From assembly GCF_019351435.1 (NCBI RefSeq), contig NZ_JAHWYN010000001.1, positions 313,785 through 377,784 on the forward strand: DNA of 64,000 nt, read 5' to 3'. The translations under genes were made by a program, and so were the position numbers. A model generated the notes under the pieces. It was not told where the DNA came from. It saw nothing but the letters and a program-made list of their open reading frames with translations, and made no database searches. Shown here in pieces: positions 17,558-26,186 of this stretch (position 1 is its first letter; every line of letters begins with the position of its first letter). Source of the DNA: Flavobacterium taihuense. GTDB taxonomy: Bacteria > Bacteroidota > Bacteroidia > Flavobacteriales > Flavobacteriaceae.

Positions 17558-19159
17558 TCATAGGTATTTATATCCAATTAAGGTTAGGAATTCTATAAAA
17601 TTGTCATTGACAACTAGTGTATCGAGCAGTTGTTCTGCTAAATGGTAATTTTGTTTTTCGTGGTTTTCGTCCCCGACAATTTTTTTAATTTTTTCAAATT
17701 CTTCCATGGCCAAGCGATGGTAATAATCTTCGGTTAGCGTTTTGTTATTGTCTAAAACCACTTCGTTTTGAAGCCATTGCCACAATTGCGATCTCGAAAT
17801 TTCTGCCGTAGCGGCGTCTTCCATCAAATGGTGTAAAGCCGCTGCGCCTTGTCCGTTGAGCCAGGAGGCGATATAGAGAACTGAAATGCTGATGTTTTTT
17901 CGAACTCCTTCTTCGGTAATGGTTCCTTTTGGAACAGCCAGTAAATCTTCTTCGACTACGTTTACATCTTCTCTTTTTACATGAATCTGATTTTGAGTTG
18001 GCATGTATTTGTCGAAAACAGATTTTGCCAAAGGAACCAAATCAGGATGTGCAACCCAAGTTCCGTCGTGACCGTTTTGTACTTCTCTCTTTTTGTCGGT
18101 TACCACTTTGTCAAAAGCAATGTTGTTTGCTTCTTCATCATTTTTGATCGGTATTTGAGCCGCCATTCCGCCAATAGCATGAATATTTCGTTTGTGGCAT
18201 CTTTGAATAACTAATTGTGAGTAGGCACTCATAAACGGTGTATTCATAGTTACTTGGTCACGGTTTGGTACGATGTAGGTTTTGTTTCTTCTTAATTTTT
18301 TGATGAAAGAAAAAATGTAATCCCAACGGCCGCAATTCAATCCTACGATGTGATCCCTTAATTCGAATATGATTTCGTCCAATTGGAAACTAGCTGTTAT
18401 GGTTTCGATTAAAACAGTCGCTTTGAAAGTGCCATTTTGTTCTCCCAAATATTCTTGCGCAAATTCGAATACCTCATTCCACCATCTTGCTTCTAAGTAG
18501 TGTTCTAATTTTGGCAAATAAAAATAAGGAGCGGTTCCGTTTTTGGATAATTGTTCGTGATTGTGAAAAGCGTAAAGGCCAAAATCGATTAAAGAACCAG
18601 ACGTTTCCTGATCATCGATAAGAATGTTTTTTTCATTTAAATGTAAACCTCTTGGTCTAACAATTAGAACGGCTGTTTTGTCGTTAAGCTCGTATTTTTT
18701 GTTTTTTAAAGTATCGTTCAGTGTTATGGTTTTATTTACTGCATCTATCAGGTTTTGTTGACCTTCCATCAAATTACTCCAAGTTGGAGAGGTACTGTCT
18801 TCAAAATCAGCCATGAAGGTATTAGCTCCCGAATTGAGTGCATTGATGACCATTTTCCGATCCACAGGTCCGGTAATTTCGACTCTTCTGTCCAATAAAT
18901 CTCTTGGAGTTGTTGCAGTAATCCAATTGCTTTCTCTAATCATTCTAGTTTCGGCAGGGAAAGAAGGCAAAGCTCCAGCATCAAAAAGGGCTTGTTGTTT
19001 TTTGCGGTCTTCTAATAACGAAAGTCTTCTGTCATTAAATTTTTGATGCAATTCAGTTAAAAATTCGATAGCATCCTCGGTCAAAATTTCTGGATACTGT
19101 TGTGTCATTCCATTCGTGATTTGGAATTTTTTTTCTGTGGTTTCGGTTTGGTTTTTCAT
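17558..19159 (-). CDS. aceB: Malate synthase A
   Basis: The enzyme condenses glyoxylate and acetyl-CoA to malate, the second glyoxylate shunt step. The product is 533 residues, the normal size of the A isoform. Key segments are LIVRPRGLHLNE (substrate arginine), VLIETITASFQLDEI (metal glutamate), GLNCGRWDYIFSF (metal aspartate) and HHLMEDAATAEISRSQLWQW, which carries the catalytic aspartate. The frame is open to a TTG at 19210, but the ATG at 19159 gives the family length and leaves room for the promoter and palindrome upstream. It is first gene of the aceB-aceA operon. Confidence 0.94.
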   Translation of the reverse strand: MKNQTETTEKKFQITNGMTQQYPEILTEDAIEFLTELHQKFNDRRLSLLEDRKKQQALFDAGALPSFPAETRMIRESNWITATTPRDLLDRRVEITGPVDRKMVINALNSGANTFMADFEDSTSPTWSNLMEGQQNLIDAVNKTITLNDTLKNKKYELNDKTAVLIVRPRGLHLNEKNILIDDQETSGSLIDFGLYAFHNHEQLSKNGTAPYFYLPKLEHYLEARWWNEVFEFAQEYLGEQNGTFKATVLIETITASFQLDEIIFELRDHIVGLNCGRWDYIFSFIKKLRRNKTYIVPNRDQVTMNTPFMSAYSQLVIQRCHKRNIHAIGGMAAQIPIKNDEEANNIAFDKVVTDKKREVQNGHDGTWVAHPDLVPLAKSVFDKYMPTQNQIHVKREDVNVVEEDLLAVPKGTITEEGVRKNISISVLYIASWLNGQGAAALHHLMEDAATAEISRSQLWQWLQNEVVLDNNKTLTEDYYHRLAMEEFEKIKKIVGDENHEKQNYHLAEQLLDTLVVNDNFIEFLTLIGYKYL

Positions 19160-19180
19160 AACTAATTCATTTTGATACTG

Positions 19181-19210
19181 CAATACTACAAAAAGTTTTT
19201 TACAAAACAA
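19181..19210 (-). promoter_or_regulatory. Candidate aceB-aceA promoter
   Basis: Reading the minus strand, TTG (19210-19208), a 19-base spacer and TAGTATTG (19188-19181) fit TTG-N19-TAnnTTTG with one mismatch. Predicted transcription start is near 19175, 16 bases before the aceB ATG. The 14-bp palindrome touches the TTG element from upstream. Confidence 0.45.
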
Positions 19211-19223
19211 GCGAACGTTCGCT
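19210..19223. promoter_or_regulatory. 14-bp perfect palindrome, candidate operator of the glyoxylate locus
   Basis: AGCGAACGTTCGCT is perfectly self-complementary and GC-rich in an otherwise AT-rich divergent promoter region. Its centre is about 41 bases upstream of the predicted aceB transcription start, abutting the -33 element, a position typical of activator sites. It is also 20 bases upstream of the regulator's own -33 element. The divergent RamB-like protein is the obvious candidate to bind it; that link is inferred. Confidence 0.6.
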
Positions 19224-19243
19224 AAAATTGAAAAATATTTTTT

Positions 19244-19274
19244 TTGAGGTTTTTCTTTTTTTAGTTTATCTTTG
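19244..19274 (+). promoter_or_regulatory. Promoter of the RamB-like regulator gene
   Basis: TTG at 19244-19246, 20 bases, then TATCTTTG at 19267-19274 is a full match to the Bacteroidota pattern. Only 5 bases separate the last G from the ATG at 19280, so the transcript may be leaderless or almost so. Confidence 0.6.
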
Positions 19275-19279
19275 AATTT

Positions 19280-20761
19280 ATGAATGTAGAAAAAGAGTAT
19301 ATCAAGTTGATTTTTGGGCTTAAGCTCAAGCAGGCTCGAACAAATAAAGATTTGTCATTATTTGGGTTAGCCAAAATAACAGAGCTGTCAAAATCGTATT
19401 TGAATGAAATTGAAAAAGGAAAAAAATATCCAAAAACGGAAAAAATCATTCTTTTAGCCGAAAAATTAGAGGTTTCATACGATCACATGGTGTCACTAAA
19501 GCTTGATAATAATCTCGCACCGATTGGTGAAATATTGAAATCAGGAATTTTGAAAGAGATTCCATTAGATCTGTTTGGAATTCAGGAAGCCGATTTAATT
19601 GATATTATTGCCAATGCTCCGGCAAAGGTCAATGCCTTTATCAGTACGATTATAGAAATTGCGCAGCATTATAATTTAACAAGAGAGAGTTTTTTCTTGG
19701 CATCATTGCGTTCCTACCAGGAAGCGCACAATAATTATTTTGAAGATCTTGAGGAAAAAGTGTTACTGTTTTGCAAGGCATTTCAAATTACTAATGCAAC
19801 CAACATTTTGATTAGTGAATTGTCGGCAATTTTAATTGAAGAATACGGATATACTATTAACGAAATTGTTTTTTCGGAGAAAGAAGAATTAGGTGACTTA
19901 CGTTCTATTTTTGTGCCAAAAAGTAGAACTTTATTACTATCCGTAGGGATTGATGATTCTCAGAAAGCATTTATTTTAGCAAAAGAAATCGCTTATAATT
20001 TTCTTGAAATTAAAGAAAGACTGTATACTTTCAGCTGGATTAAGTTTGATAATTTTGATCAGGTTCTTAATAATTTTTATGCTTCTTATTTTGCAGGAGC
20101 ATTGCTTATTCCAAGAGAGCCACTGATTGAAGAATTAAATTTATTTTTATCAAAAGAAGATCCAAAACCTCAGGAAATGATTCAGTTGATGAATAAATTT
20201 ACAGTTTCTCCGGAATCATTCTATCAGCGGTTAACTAATATTTTACCGAAGGATTTTCAGATAAAGAATCTCTTTTTTCTTCGTTTATCTCATGAAATAG
20301 GAGCGGACACTTATCAGATAAAAAAAGAGCTGCATATTACCAATCAGCAAGAACCTCATGCTAACGAGATGAACGAGCACTATTGCAGAAGATGGGTATC
20401 GATAAAAACAATTGTGGAGTCTTTGAAGCAAAAGAAAGAACATTTTTTTGACGCGCAGATTTCGCGTTATGAAAACAGTAATAATGAATATCTTGTTTTT
20501 TCATCGGCAACGCCAGATCCTTTCAAGAAAAATTGTTTGAGAAGTATTTCTGTTGGAATTTTGATTACGCCCTCGCTTAAGAAAAAGTTTAAATTTATTG
20601 AGGGGAATTCGATACAAAAACAACTCGTTGGAGTTACTTGTGAAACTTGCTCTGTTAAAGATTGCTTAGAAAGAGCTTCTCCTCCGATTCATTTACAACA
20701 AAAACTTAGACATGAAAAAACCGATGCAACGGTTCAGGAATATATAGCTAAGTTTAGTTAA
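19280..20761 (+). CDS. XRE/RamB-like transcriptional regulator of acyl or acetate metabolism
   Basis: The 493-residue protein has an N-terminal XRE-type helix-turn-helix (about residues 10-65: LKQARTNKDLSLFGLAKITELSKSYLNEIE read in two halves). A large central IrrE/ImmA-like region follows. The C-terminal domain carries VTCETCSVKDCLERASPP, the cysteine cluster seen in short-chain fatty acyl regulators. Corynebacterial RamB, of the same architecture, controls glyoxylate cycle genes. Here the gene diverges directly from aceB-aceA, so control of that operon is likely. ATG 19280 is required to keep the whole helix-turn-helix. It converges on the HMG-CoA synthase gene across a shared terminator. 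Confidence 0.85.
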   Translation: MNVEKEYIKLIFGLKLKQARTNKDLSLFGLAKITELSKSYLNEIEKGKKYPKTEKIILLAEKLEVSYDHMVSLKLDNNLAPIGEILKSGILKEIPLDLFGIQEADLIDIIANAPAKVNAFISTIIEIAQHYNLTRESFFLASLRSYQEAHNNYFEDLEEKVLLFCKAFQITNATNILISELSAILIEEYGYTINEIVFSEKEELGDLRSIFVPKSRTLLLSVGIDDSQKAFILAKEIAYNFLEIKERLYTFSWIKFDNFDQVLNNFYASYFAGALLIPREPLIEELNLFLSKEDPKPQEMIQLMNKFTVSPESFYQRLTNILPKDFQIKNLFFLRLSHEIGADTYQIKKELHITNQQEPHANEMNEHYCRRWVSIKTIVESLKQKKEHFFDAQISRYENSNNEYLVFSSATPDPFKKNCLRSISVGILITPSLKKKFKFIEGNSIQKQLVGVTCETCSVKDCLERASPPIHLQQKLRHEKTDATVQEYIAKFS

Positions 20762-20764
20762 AGT

Positions 20765-20804
20765 AAAAGAGCCACGAATGAATTTTATCTTTCGTGGCTC
20801 TTTT
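20765..20804. terminator. Bidirectional terminator between regulator and HMG-CoA synthase genes
   Basis: A perfect 14-bp stem, AAAAGAGCCACGAA (20765-20778) with TTCGTGGCTCTTTT (20791-20804), has A-rich and T-rich flanks on both sides. It can therefore end transcription of both convergent genes. Confidence 0.85.
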
Positions 20805-20823
20805 TGTATGGTAAATAGCTGTA

Positions 20824-22185
20824 TTAATCAATCCAATTGTAATAACGGGCGCCGATTAAATTCGGTATTTCTGTTTCAATTCGGTCCAGAACCCATTCGT
20901 TTTTAGGTTCTTGAATGCTTTGTTTTTGTTCTTTTTTGTGCAGTTTTTCATAAGTTTCAAAATCAATTTCAAAACTTTTTTCCAATGTCTCAAAAAGGGA
21001 AACATTAGCTATTGCCGATTTCCATTCGGGTTGAATAGTACCTTCAAAAACTTTGGATTTGGAACCGCTTCCGTAGGCCAGAAAACCAAATTTTTCAGAA
21101 GCAATTTCTTTTTTGGTATCATAAAAATGGGCCAAAGTAGAAAGTAATCCCATAAAAATCGAACCGGTATAAAGGTTTCCAATTAAAGAAGAAGCTAATT
21201 CTGCAGGCTGTAATTTTTCGGATACAAATGTTTTATAATTATCTGATTTGCTGATTTCTTTCAGCTTGTTCTGATATTCCGAAGCATTTTCTTCGCCATT
21301 TAAAACTGGAGTTGAAGCATCCAAAGCATAAATTTCAGAAAGCATTCTTCGGCCTTGAAAAGCATAAGGCAAATGCATTACAATGCTTGTCCAAGTGCTG
21401 TAAACAGTTTCTTGAGTGTTTTTTATTTTTTTGAAAGAGAAATAAGCTTCTCTTGTTCGATCCATATAACATTGGTTCGAATATTGACCGTCAAAAACAG
21501 GCTGGTCTTTGTGGATTTCAATTTCACTTTCTAGATTGTCAAACCAAGATTCGTTGTTTGTGTTTCCTGTGATTTCCTGTTTTGAAATTGTTCTGTATGG
21601 TTTGAAGAAATCAAAAACACCTTTTGTGCTTACGCCCCAATGATTTTCGAAAGTTACAATTTTTGGATTTGAAGTAATGAGCATTGCAACTGCTCCAGCG
21701 CCCTGCGTATATTCTCCAGTTGAATTTAAATCGTATTTAGCAAAATCGGTAGTAACAACAATAGCCTTTTTGGTTGGGTTTAGCTGAACAAAATCAAGAC
21801 AGTTCTGCATGGCATCAACGCCGCCAATGCAGGCAAAAGTAAAATCTACAACATCACATTCGGATAAAGAGTTCTCGCCAAATTTTTGTTCCATTAATGC
21901 TATCAGGAAAGAACTTATGGGTTTTGAGCTGTCGATAGCACTTTCGGTTCCCACATATATTCGGGCAACTTCGTCTAATTTGAGGTTGTTGTCTTGAATC
22001 AGTTTTGTCAAAGCATTAGCTCCAAATACCACAGTATCCTGATGCGCATCGGGCAAAGTCATCTTTAATAATCCCAACCCTTTTTCGAGTTTTTCAGGTT
22101 CTATATTTCTAGCTAATGCTAATGTTTTTATAGGTAAATGCAATTTGGCAACATCAAATGCAATAGCGTCAATTCCAGTTTTCAT
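20824..22185 (-). CDS. Hydroxymethylglutaryl-CoA synthase family protein
   Basis: The enzyme should condense acetyl-CoA and acetoacetyl-CoA to HMG-CoA, the entry to the mevalonate route to isoprenoids that Flavobacteriia use. The 453-residue product shows IYVGTESAIDSSKP with the general-base glutamate, DFTFACIGGVDA with the nucleophilic cysteine, and MHLPYAFQGRRM with the histidine of the triad. It is a single-gene unit with a candidate promoter at 22204-22233. A polyketide-type HMG-CoA synthase homologue is the alternative, but no polyketide genes are nearby. Confidence 0.88.
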   Translation of the reverse strand: MKTGIDAIAFDVAKLHLPIKTLALARNIEPEKLEKGLGLLKMTLPDAHQDTVVFGANALTKLIQDNNLKLDEVARIYVGTESAIDSSKPISSFLIALMEQKFGENSLSECDVVDFTFACIGGVDAMQNCLDFVQLNPTKKAIVVTTDFAKYDLNSTGEYTQGAGAVAMLITSNPKIVTFENHWGVSTKGVFDFFKPYRTISKQEITGNTNNESWFDNLESEIEIHKDQPVFDGQYSNQCYMDRTREAYFSFKKIKNTQETVYSTWTSIVMHLPYAFQGRRMLSEIYALDASTPVLNGEENASEYQNKLKEISKSDNYKTFVSEKLQPAELASSLIGNLYTGSIFMGLLSTLAHFYDTKKEIASEKFGFLAYGSGSKSKVFEGTIQPEWKSAIANVSLFETLEKSFEIDFETYEKLHKKEQKQSIQEPKNEWVLDRIETEIPNLIGARYYNWID

Positions 22186-22203
22186 GAATAAAATTTAAAG
22201 CTG

Positions 22204-22233
22204 TAAAGTTAAAATTGCTTTGGGGAATTACAA
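22204..22233 (-). promoter_or_regulatory. Candidate promoter of the HMG-CoA synthase gene
   Basis: On the minus strand TTG (22233-22231), 19 bases and TAACTTTA (22211-22204) match the Bacteroidota pattern with one mismatch in the last base. The ATG lies 19 bases downstream. Confidence 0.42.
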
Positions 22234-22426
22234 TATTTTAAAGATGATAAAATGGCTGTTTTTCAATTTTTAGTGAATAAGCTGTAAATCTTGTTTTGTA
22301 TTATAAGATTGTTAGTTTTTCTATCTTTTGACAATGAAATATAATTAGGACAATAATTTTAACGACTATTTTTAAATTGAAACCTGATTTTTATCACCTA
22401 AATTTAAAAACTATACTATTTTATAT

Positions 22427-22442
22427 ATGTAATCGATTACAT
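22427..22442. promoter_or_regulatory. 16-bp perfect palindrome upstream of sdhCAB
   Basis: ATGTAATCGATTACAT is fully self-complementary with a central CG, the general form of LacI-family and some other dimeric repressor operators. It lies about 130 bases upstream of the sdh -7 element. Just downstream, 22464-22504 carries TACGTATTTTA, TACGTATTTAA and TAAGTATTTTT spaced by about 12 bases. No regulator gene of a matching family is in the window. Confidence 0.5.
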
Positions 22443-22547
22443 TTTGTTGCAAAATGAACAAAACTACGTATTTTAGTACGTATTTAATAAGTATTTTTTA
22501 AGTACTTTAAAATGATTATAAATTGCGAAGTAAAATTGCGAAAATGG

Positions 22548-22578
22548 TTGTTATTCTTTCTCAATTACCCTAAATTTG
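22548..22578 (+). promoter_or_regulatory. Promoter of sdhCAB
   Basis: TTG at 22548-22550, a 20-base spacer and TAAATTTG at 22571-22578 match the Bacteroidota pattern. The in-frame TTG at 22576 lies inside the -7 element, which supports the ATG at 22615 as the real sdhC start. Confidence 0.65.
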
Positions 22579-22614
22579 TTCGACTTTTTAAAAAAATATA
22601 ATATTTATATCATT

Positions 22615-23280
22615 ATGGCAAAATCTGCAATATTGAAGTCGTCTATAGCTAAAAAAGTAGCTATGGCGCTTTCAGGACTTTTTTTGATTTCGTTTCTATC
22701 GCTTCACTTCTTTATTAATTTCGTATCTGTTTTTAGTGAGAATTCATTTAATGCGATGTCACATTTCATGGGTTACAACCCATTAATTCAATTTGTTATG
22801 CAGCCTGTTCTGGTTGCGGGAGTAGTTTTTCACTTTGTTATGGGATTCGTTCTGGAGCTGAAAAACAGAAATGCAAGACCTGTTGCTTACGTAAAGTTTG
22901 ACGGTGCGGCAAATTCATCTTGGGCTTCTAGGAATATGATTATTTCAGGGCTGGTTGTATTGGCTTTTTTAGGATTACACATGTATGATTTCTGGTTTCA
23001 TGAAATGGTTTACAAATATGTGGAATCAAATGTTATTGATGAAACTAGATATTATGATGAATTGGTGGCCAAATTTGAAAGTCCGGTTCGTACAGGATTG
23101 TATTGCGTGGCTTTCGTTTTATTGGCATTACACCTTTGGCATGGTTTCACTTCTTCTTTGCAGTCTGTAGGATTTGACAATAAAATAGGGAAGTCATTGC
23201 ATAAAATCTGTTATGCATTTGCAATTATAGTTCCTTTTGGATTTATTTTCATTGCCCTATTTCATCATTTTAATAATTAA
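22615..23280 (+). CDS. sdhC: Succinate dehydrogenase cytochrome b subunit
   Basis: This is the single five-helix membrane anchor of a B-type succinate:quinone oxidoreductase. The 221 residues contain five hydrophobic segments (for example GLFLISFLSLHFFINFV, FHFVMGFVLE, SGLVVLAFLGLHMYDFW, CVAFVLLALHLWHGF, FAIIVPFGFIFIALF). Several membrane histidines could bind two b haems. It is first gene of sdhCAB, with 12 bases before sdhA. The start at 22615 (MAKSAILKSS) was taken over an upstream TTG inside the promoter. Confidence 0.93.
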   Translation: MAKSAILKSSIAKKVAMALSGLFLISFLSLHFFINFVSVFSENSFNAMSHFMGYNPLIQFVMQPVLVAGVVFHFVMGFVLELKNRNARPVAYVKFDGAANSSWASRNMIISGLVVLAFLGLHMYDFWFHEMVYKYVESNVIDETRYYDELVAKFESPVRTGLYCVAFVLLALHLWHGFTSSLQSVGFDNKIGKSLHKICYAFAIIVPFGFIFIALFHHFNN

Positions 23281-23292
23281 TATCAATCTATA

Positions 23293-25302
23293 ATGAAACT
23301 AGATTCTAAAATACCAGAAGGTCACATTTCACAAAAATGGACTGATTATAAAGATCACTTAAGGTTAGTTGCTCCAAATAACCGACCAAAAATAGATATT
23401 ATCGTTGTAGGAACAGGATTAGCGGGTGCTTCGGCTGCTGCATCTTTTGCCGAAATGGGTTATAATGTAAAAGCATTTTGTTACCAAGATTCTCCACGTC
23501 GTGCGCACTCAATCGCTGCACAAGGAGGTATTAACGCTGCAAAAAATTATCAAAATGACGGTGACAGTACGTTCCGTTTATTTTATGATACAATTAAAGG
23601 AGGAGATTACAGAGCACGTGAAGCAAACGTTCACCGTTTAGCTGAAGTTTCCGGAAACATCATTGACCAATGTGTGGCTCAGGGAGTTCCTTTTGCCCGT
23701 GATTACGGCGGAATGTTAGACAACCGTTCTTTTGGTGGTACACAAGTACAGCGTACTTTTTATGCAGCTGGACAAACAGGACAGCAGTTATTATTAGGAG
23801 CTTATTCTTCTTTATCAAGACAAATTGGTTTAGGGAAAATCGATATGTATAACCGTCACGAAATGCTGGAATTGGTAAAAGTTAATGGAAAAGCTCGTGG
23901 AATCATTGCCCGTAATTTGATTACCGGTGAAATCGAAAGACACTCTGCTCACGCTGTAATTATTGCAACTGGAGGATACGGAAACGTTTATTTCCTTTCT
24001 ACAAATGCAATGGGATCGAATGTAACTGCTGGCTGGAAAATTCACAAACAAGGTGCTTTGTTCGCAAACCCATGTTATGTACAGATTCACCCAACTTGTA
24101 TTCCAGTTCACGGAACGAATCAATCTAAATTGACTTTGATGTCTGAGTCGTTAAGAAACTCTGGACGTATTTGGGTTCCAAAGAAAAAAGAAGATGCAGA
24201 AGCAATTCGTGCCGGTAAATTGAAGCCAACGCAAATTGCTGAAGAAGATAGAGATTACTACTTAGAAAGAAAATATCCAGCATTTGGTAACTTAGTTCCT
24301 CGTGATGTTGCTTCAAGAGCAGGAAAAGAAGTTTGTGACGAAGGCCGCGGAATTGAGGCTAACGATACTAATGAAGGAGTTTATTTGGATTTCGCTACAG
24401 AGGTTCAATCTAAAGGAAGACAAACAGCTTACGCAAAAGGAAATCATAATCCTACTCAGGAAGAAATCCTTACTTTAGGAAAAAAATGGTTAGAAGAAAA
24501 GTACGGTAACTTGTTTACTATGTACCAAAAAATCACCGATGAGAATCCTTATGAAACTCCAATGAAAATTTACCCTGCGGTTCACTATACAATGGGAGGT
24601 GTTTGGGTTGATTATAACTTACAATCTACTATTCCGGGCTGTTTCGTTGCAGGAGAAGCTAATTTCTCTGATCACGGAGCGAACCGTTTAGGAGCTTCGG
24701 CTTTGATGCAGGGATTGGCAGACGGATATTTCGTATTACCTTATACGGTTTCTGATTATTTGGCTGATGATATCCGTACTGGAAAAATCTCTACTGATTT
24801 GCCGGAATTTGTTGAAGCTGAGAAAAATGTAAAAGATCAAATCAATAAATTCTTGTCTAATAATGGATCAAAAACAGTGGATCATTTCCATAAACGTTTA
24901 GGTCATATTATGTGGAATAAAGTTGGAATGGGCCGTAATGAAAAAGGATTGACAGAAGCTATCGAAGAAATTGCTGCTTTGAAAGAAGAATTCTTCAAAG
25001 AAGTTTATGTTCCAGGAAGTGCTGATGAATTGAATCCTGAATTAGAGAAAGCACTTCGTGTTGCCGATTTCATCGAATTAGGACAATTAATGGCTATGGA
25101 TGCTTTACAGCGTAAAGAATCTTGCGGAGGTCACTTCCGTGAAGAATATCAGGATGCTGAAGGGGAAACTTTACGTGATGACGAAAACTTCAAATTTGTT
25201 GGTGCTTGGGAATACAAAGGATACGACATTAAAAATGAAGAGCTTCACAAAGAAGAGTTGAATTACGAGTTTATTAAAATAGCCGCAAGAAATTACAAAT
25301 AA
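23293..25302 (+). CDS. sdhA: Succinate dehydrogenase flavoprotein subunit
   Basis: The 669-residue catalytic subunit oxidises succinate to fumarate with covalent FAD. Visible are the FAD-binding [19 protein letters not shown] at about 37-55, the flavinylation histidine H72 in [24 protein letters not shown] with active-site residues, and [15 protein letters not shown] and [14 protein letters not shown] near the end of the FAD domain. The length and the split from a five-helix SdhC match the B-type enzymes of Bacteroidota, which resemble fumarate reductases in sequence. SdhB follows after 7 bases. Confidence 0.95.
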   Translation: MKLDSKIPEGHISQKWTDYKDHLRLVAPNNRPKIDIIVVGTGLAGASAAASFAEMGYNVKAFCYQDSPRRAHSIAAQGGINAAKNYQNDGDSTFRLFYDTIKGGDYRAREANVHRLAEVSGNIIDQCVAQGVPFARDYGGMLDNRSFGGTQVQRTFYAAGQTGQQLLLGAYSSLSRQIGLGKIDMYNRHEMLELVKVNGKARGIIARNLITGEIERHSAHAVIIATGGYGNVYFLSTNAMGSNVTAGWKIHKQGALFANPCYVQIHPTCIPVHGTNQSKLTLMSESLRNSGRIWVPKKKEDAEAIRAGKLKPTQIAEEDRDYYLERKYPAFGNLVPRDVASRAGKEVCDEGRGIEANDTNEGVYLDFATEVQSKGRQTAYAKGNHNPTQEEILTLGKKWLEEKYGNLFTMYQKITDENPYETPMKIYPAVHYTMGGVWVDYNLQSTIPGCFVAGEANFSDHGANRLGASALMQGLADGYFVLPYTVSDYLADDIRTGKISTDLPEFVEAEKNVKDQINKFLSNNGSKTVDHFHKRLGHIMWNKVGMGRNEKGLTEAIEEIAALKEEFFKEVYVPGSADELNPELEKALRVADFIELGQLMAMDALQRKESCGGHFREEYQDAEGETLRDDENFKFVGAWEYKGYDIKNEELHKEELNYEFIKIAARNYK

Positions 25303-25309
25303 AAAAATT

Positions 25310-26071
25310 ATGAGTGCAGCAAAAAATATCAATATAAGCCTTCAAATCTGGCGTCAAAAGAACTCCAAAGAAAAAGGAAAAATGGAAACATACAAATTGA
25401 ACGATGTTTCTACGGCAAGTTCATTTTTGGAAATGTTAGACCAATTGAATGAACAATTAGTAAACGAAAGAAAAGAACCAATCGCATTTGATCACGATTG
25501 TCGTGAAGGAATCTGCGGAATGTGTTCTTTGTATATCAACGGACGTGCACACGGACCAGACACTGGAATCACTACTTGTCAATTGCACATGAGAATGTTT
25601 AATGACGGAGATACCATCGTTATAGAGCCTTGGCGTTCTGCAGCTTTCCCTGTTATTAAAGATTTAATTGTAGACAGAACTTCTTTCGACAGAATTCAGC
25701 AAGCTGGTGGTTTCGTTTCAGTAAATACTTCTGGAAACACTATCGATGCGAATGCTACTCCAGTTCCTAAAGATGATGCTGACAAAGCTTTTGAAGCAGC
25801 TGCTTGTATCGGTTGCGGTGCATGTGTAGCTACTTGTAAAAATGGATCTGCAATGTTATTTGTTGGAGCAAAAGTTTCGCAGTATGCATTGTTGCCACAA
25901 GGAAGAGTTGAAGCAACAGCTCGTGTATTGAACATGGTGCGTCAAATGGATGAAGAAGGTTTTGGTAACTGTACCAACACTGGAGCTTGTGAAATTGAAT
26001 GTCCAAAAGGAATTTCCCTTGAAAATATTGCTCGTATGAATAGAGAATATTTATCAGCAAGTTTGAAATAA
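25310..26071 (+). CDS. sdhB: Succinate dehydrogenase iron-sulfur subunit
   Basis: The 253-residue electron-transfer subunit carries a ferredoxin-type [2Fe-2S] set in [16 protein letters not shown] and TTCQLH. The other clusters are held by [15 protein letters not shown] and [17 protein letters not shown]. It passes electrons from the flavin to the membrane anchor. It ends the sdhCAB operon, and a terminator follows within 20 bases. Confidence 0.95.
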   Translation: MSAAKNINISLQIWRQKNSKEKGKMETYKLNDVSTASSFLEMLDQLNEQLVNERKEPIAFDHDCREGICGMCSLYINGRAHGPDTGITTCQLHMRMFNDGDTIVIEPWRSAAFPVIKDLIVDRTSFDRIQQAGGFVSVNTSGNTIDANATPVPKDDADKAFEAAACIGCGACVATCKNGSAMLFVGAKVSQYALLPQGRVEATARVLNMVRQMDEEGFGNCTNTGACEIECPKGISLENIARMNREYLSASLK

Positions 26072-26087
26072 TATAATACTTAATATC

Positions 26088-26118
26088 AAAAACGTCCCTA
26101 GAAATTGGGACGTTTTTT
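26088..26118 (+). terminator. Terminator of sdhCAB
   Basis: AAAAACGTCCC (26088-26098) pairs with GGGACGTTTTT across an 8-base loop and continues in T. Confidence 0.85.
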
Positions 26119-26132
26119 GTTTGTATAAACCT

Positions 26133-26166
26133 TTGTGAATCTCATTTTATCTTTACGTATCTTTGT
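26133..26166 (+). promoter_or_regulatory. Candidate promoter of the omega-amidase gene
   Basis: TTG at 26133-26135, 23 bases and TATCTTTG at 26159-26166 fit the pattern at the long end of the spacer range. The ATG at 26187 follows 20 bases later. Confidence 0.5.
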
Positions 26167-26186
26167 GTAACAGCAAAGGATTCAAT

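Larger units (their letters stand above)
22186..22614. other. Regulatory stretch between HMG-CoA synthase and sdhC
   Basis: This 429-base divergent intergenic region has no gene. It holds the HMG-CoA synthase promoter (22204-22233), a 16-bp perfect palindrome (22427-22442), a cluster of TACGTATTT-like direct repeats at 22464-22504, and the sdh promoter (22548-22578). Confidence 0.7.

Noticed and set aside
19160..19210. Upstream TTG start of malate synthase
   Set aside because: The extension would run across the predicted aceB promoter and start at the edge of the palindrome; the ATG at 19159 gives the usual length.
22576..22614. Upstream TTG start of sdhC
   Set aside because: The codon is part of the TAAATTTG promoter element.
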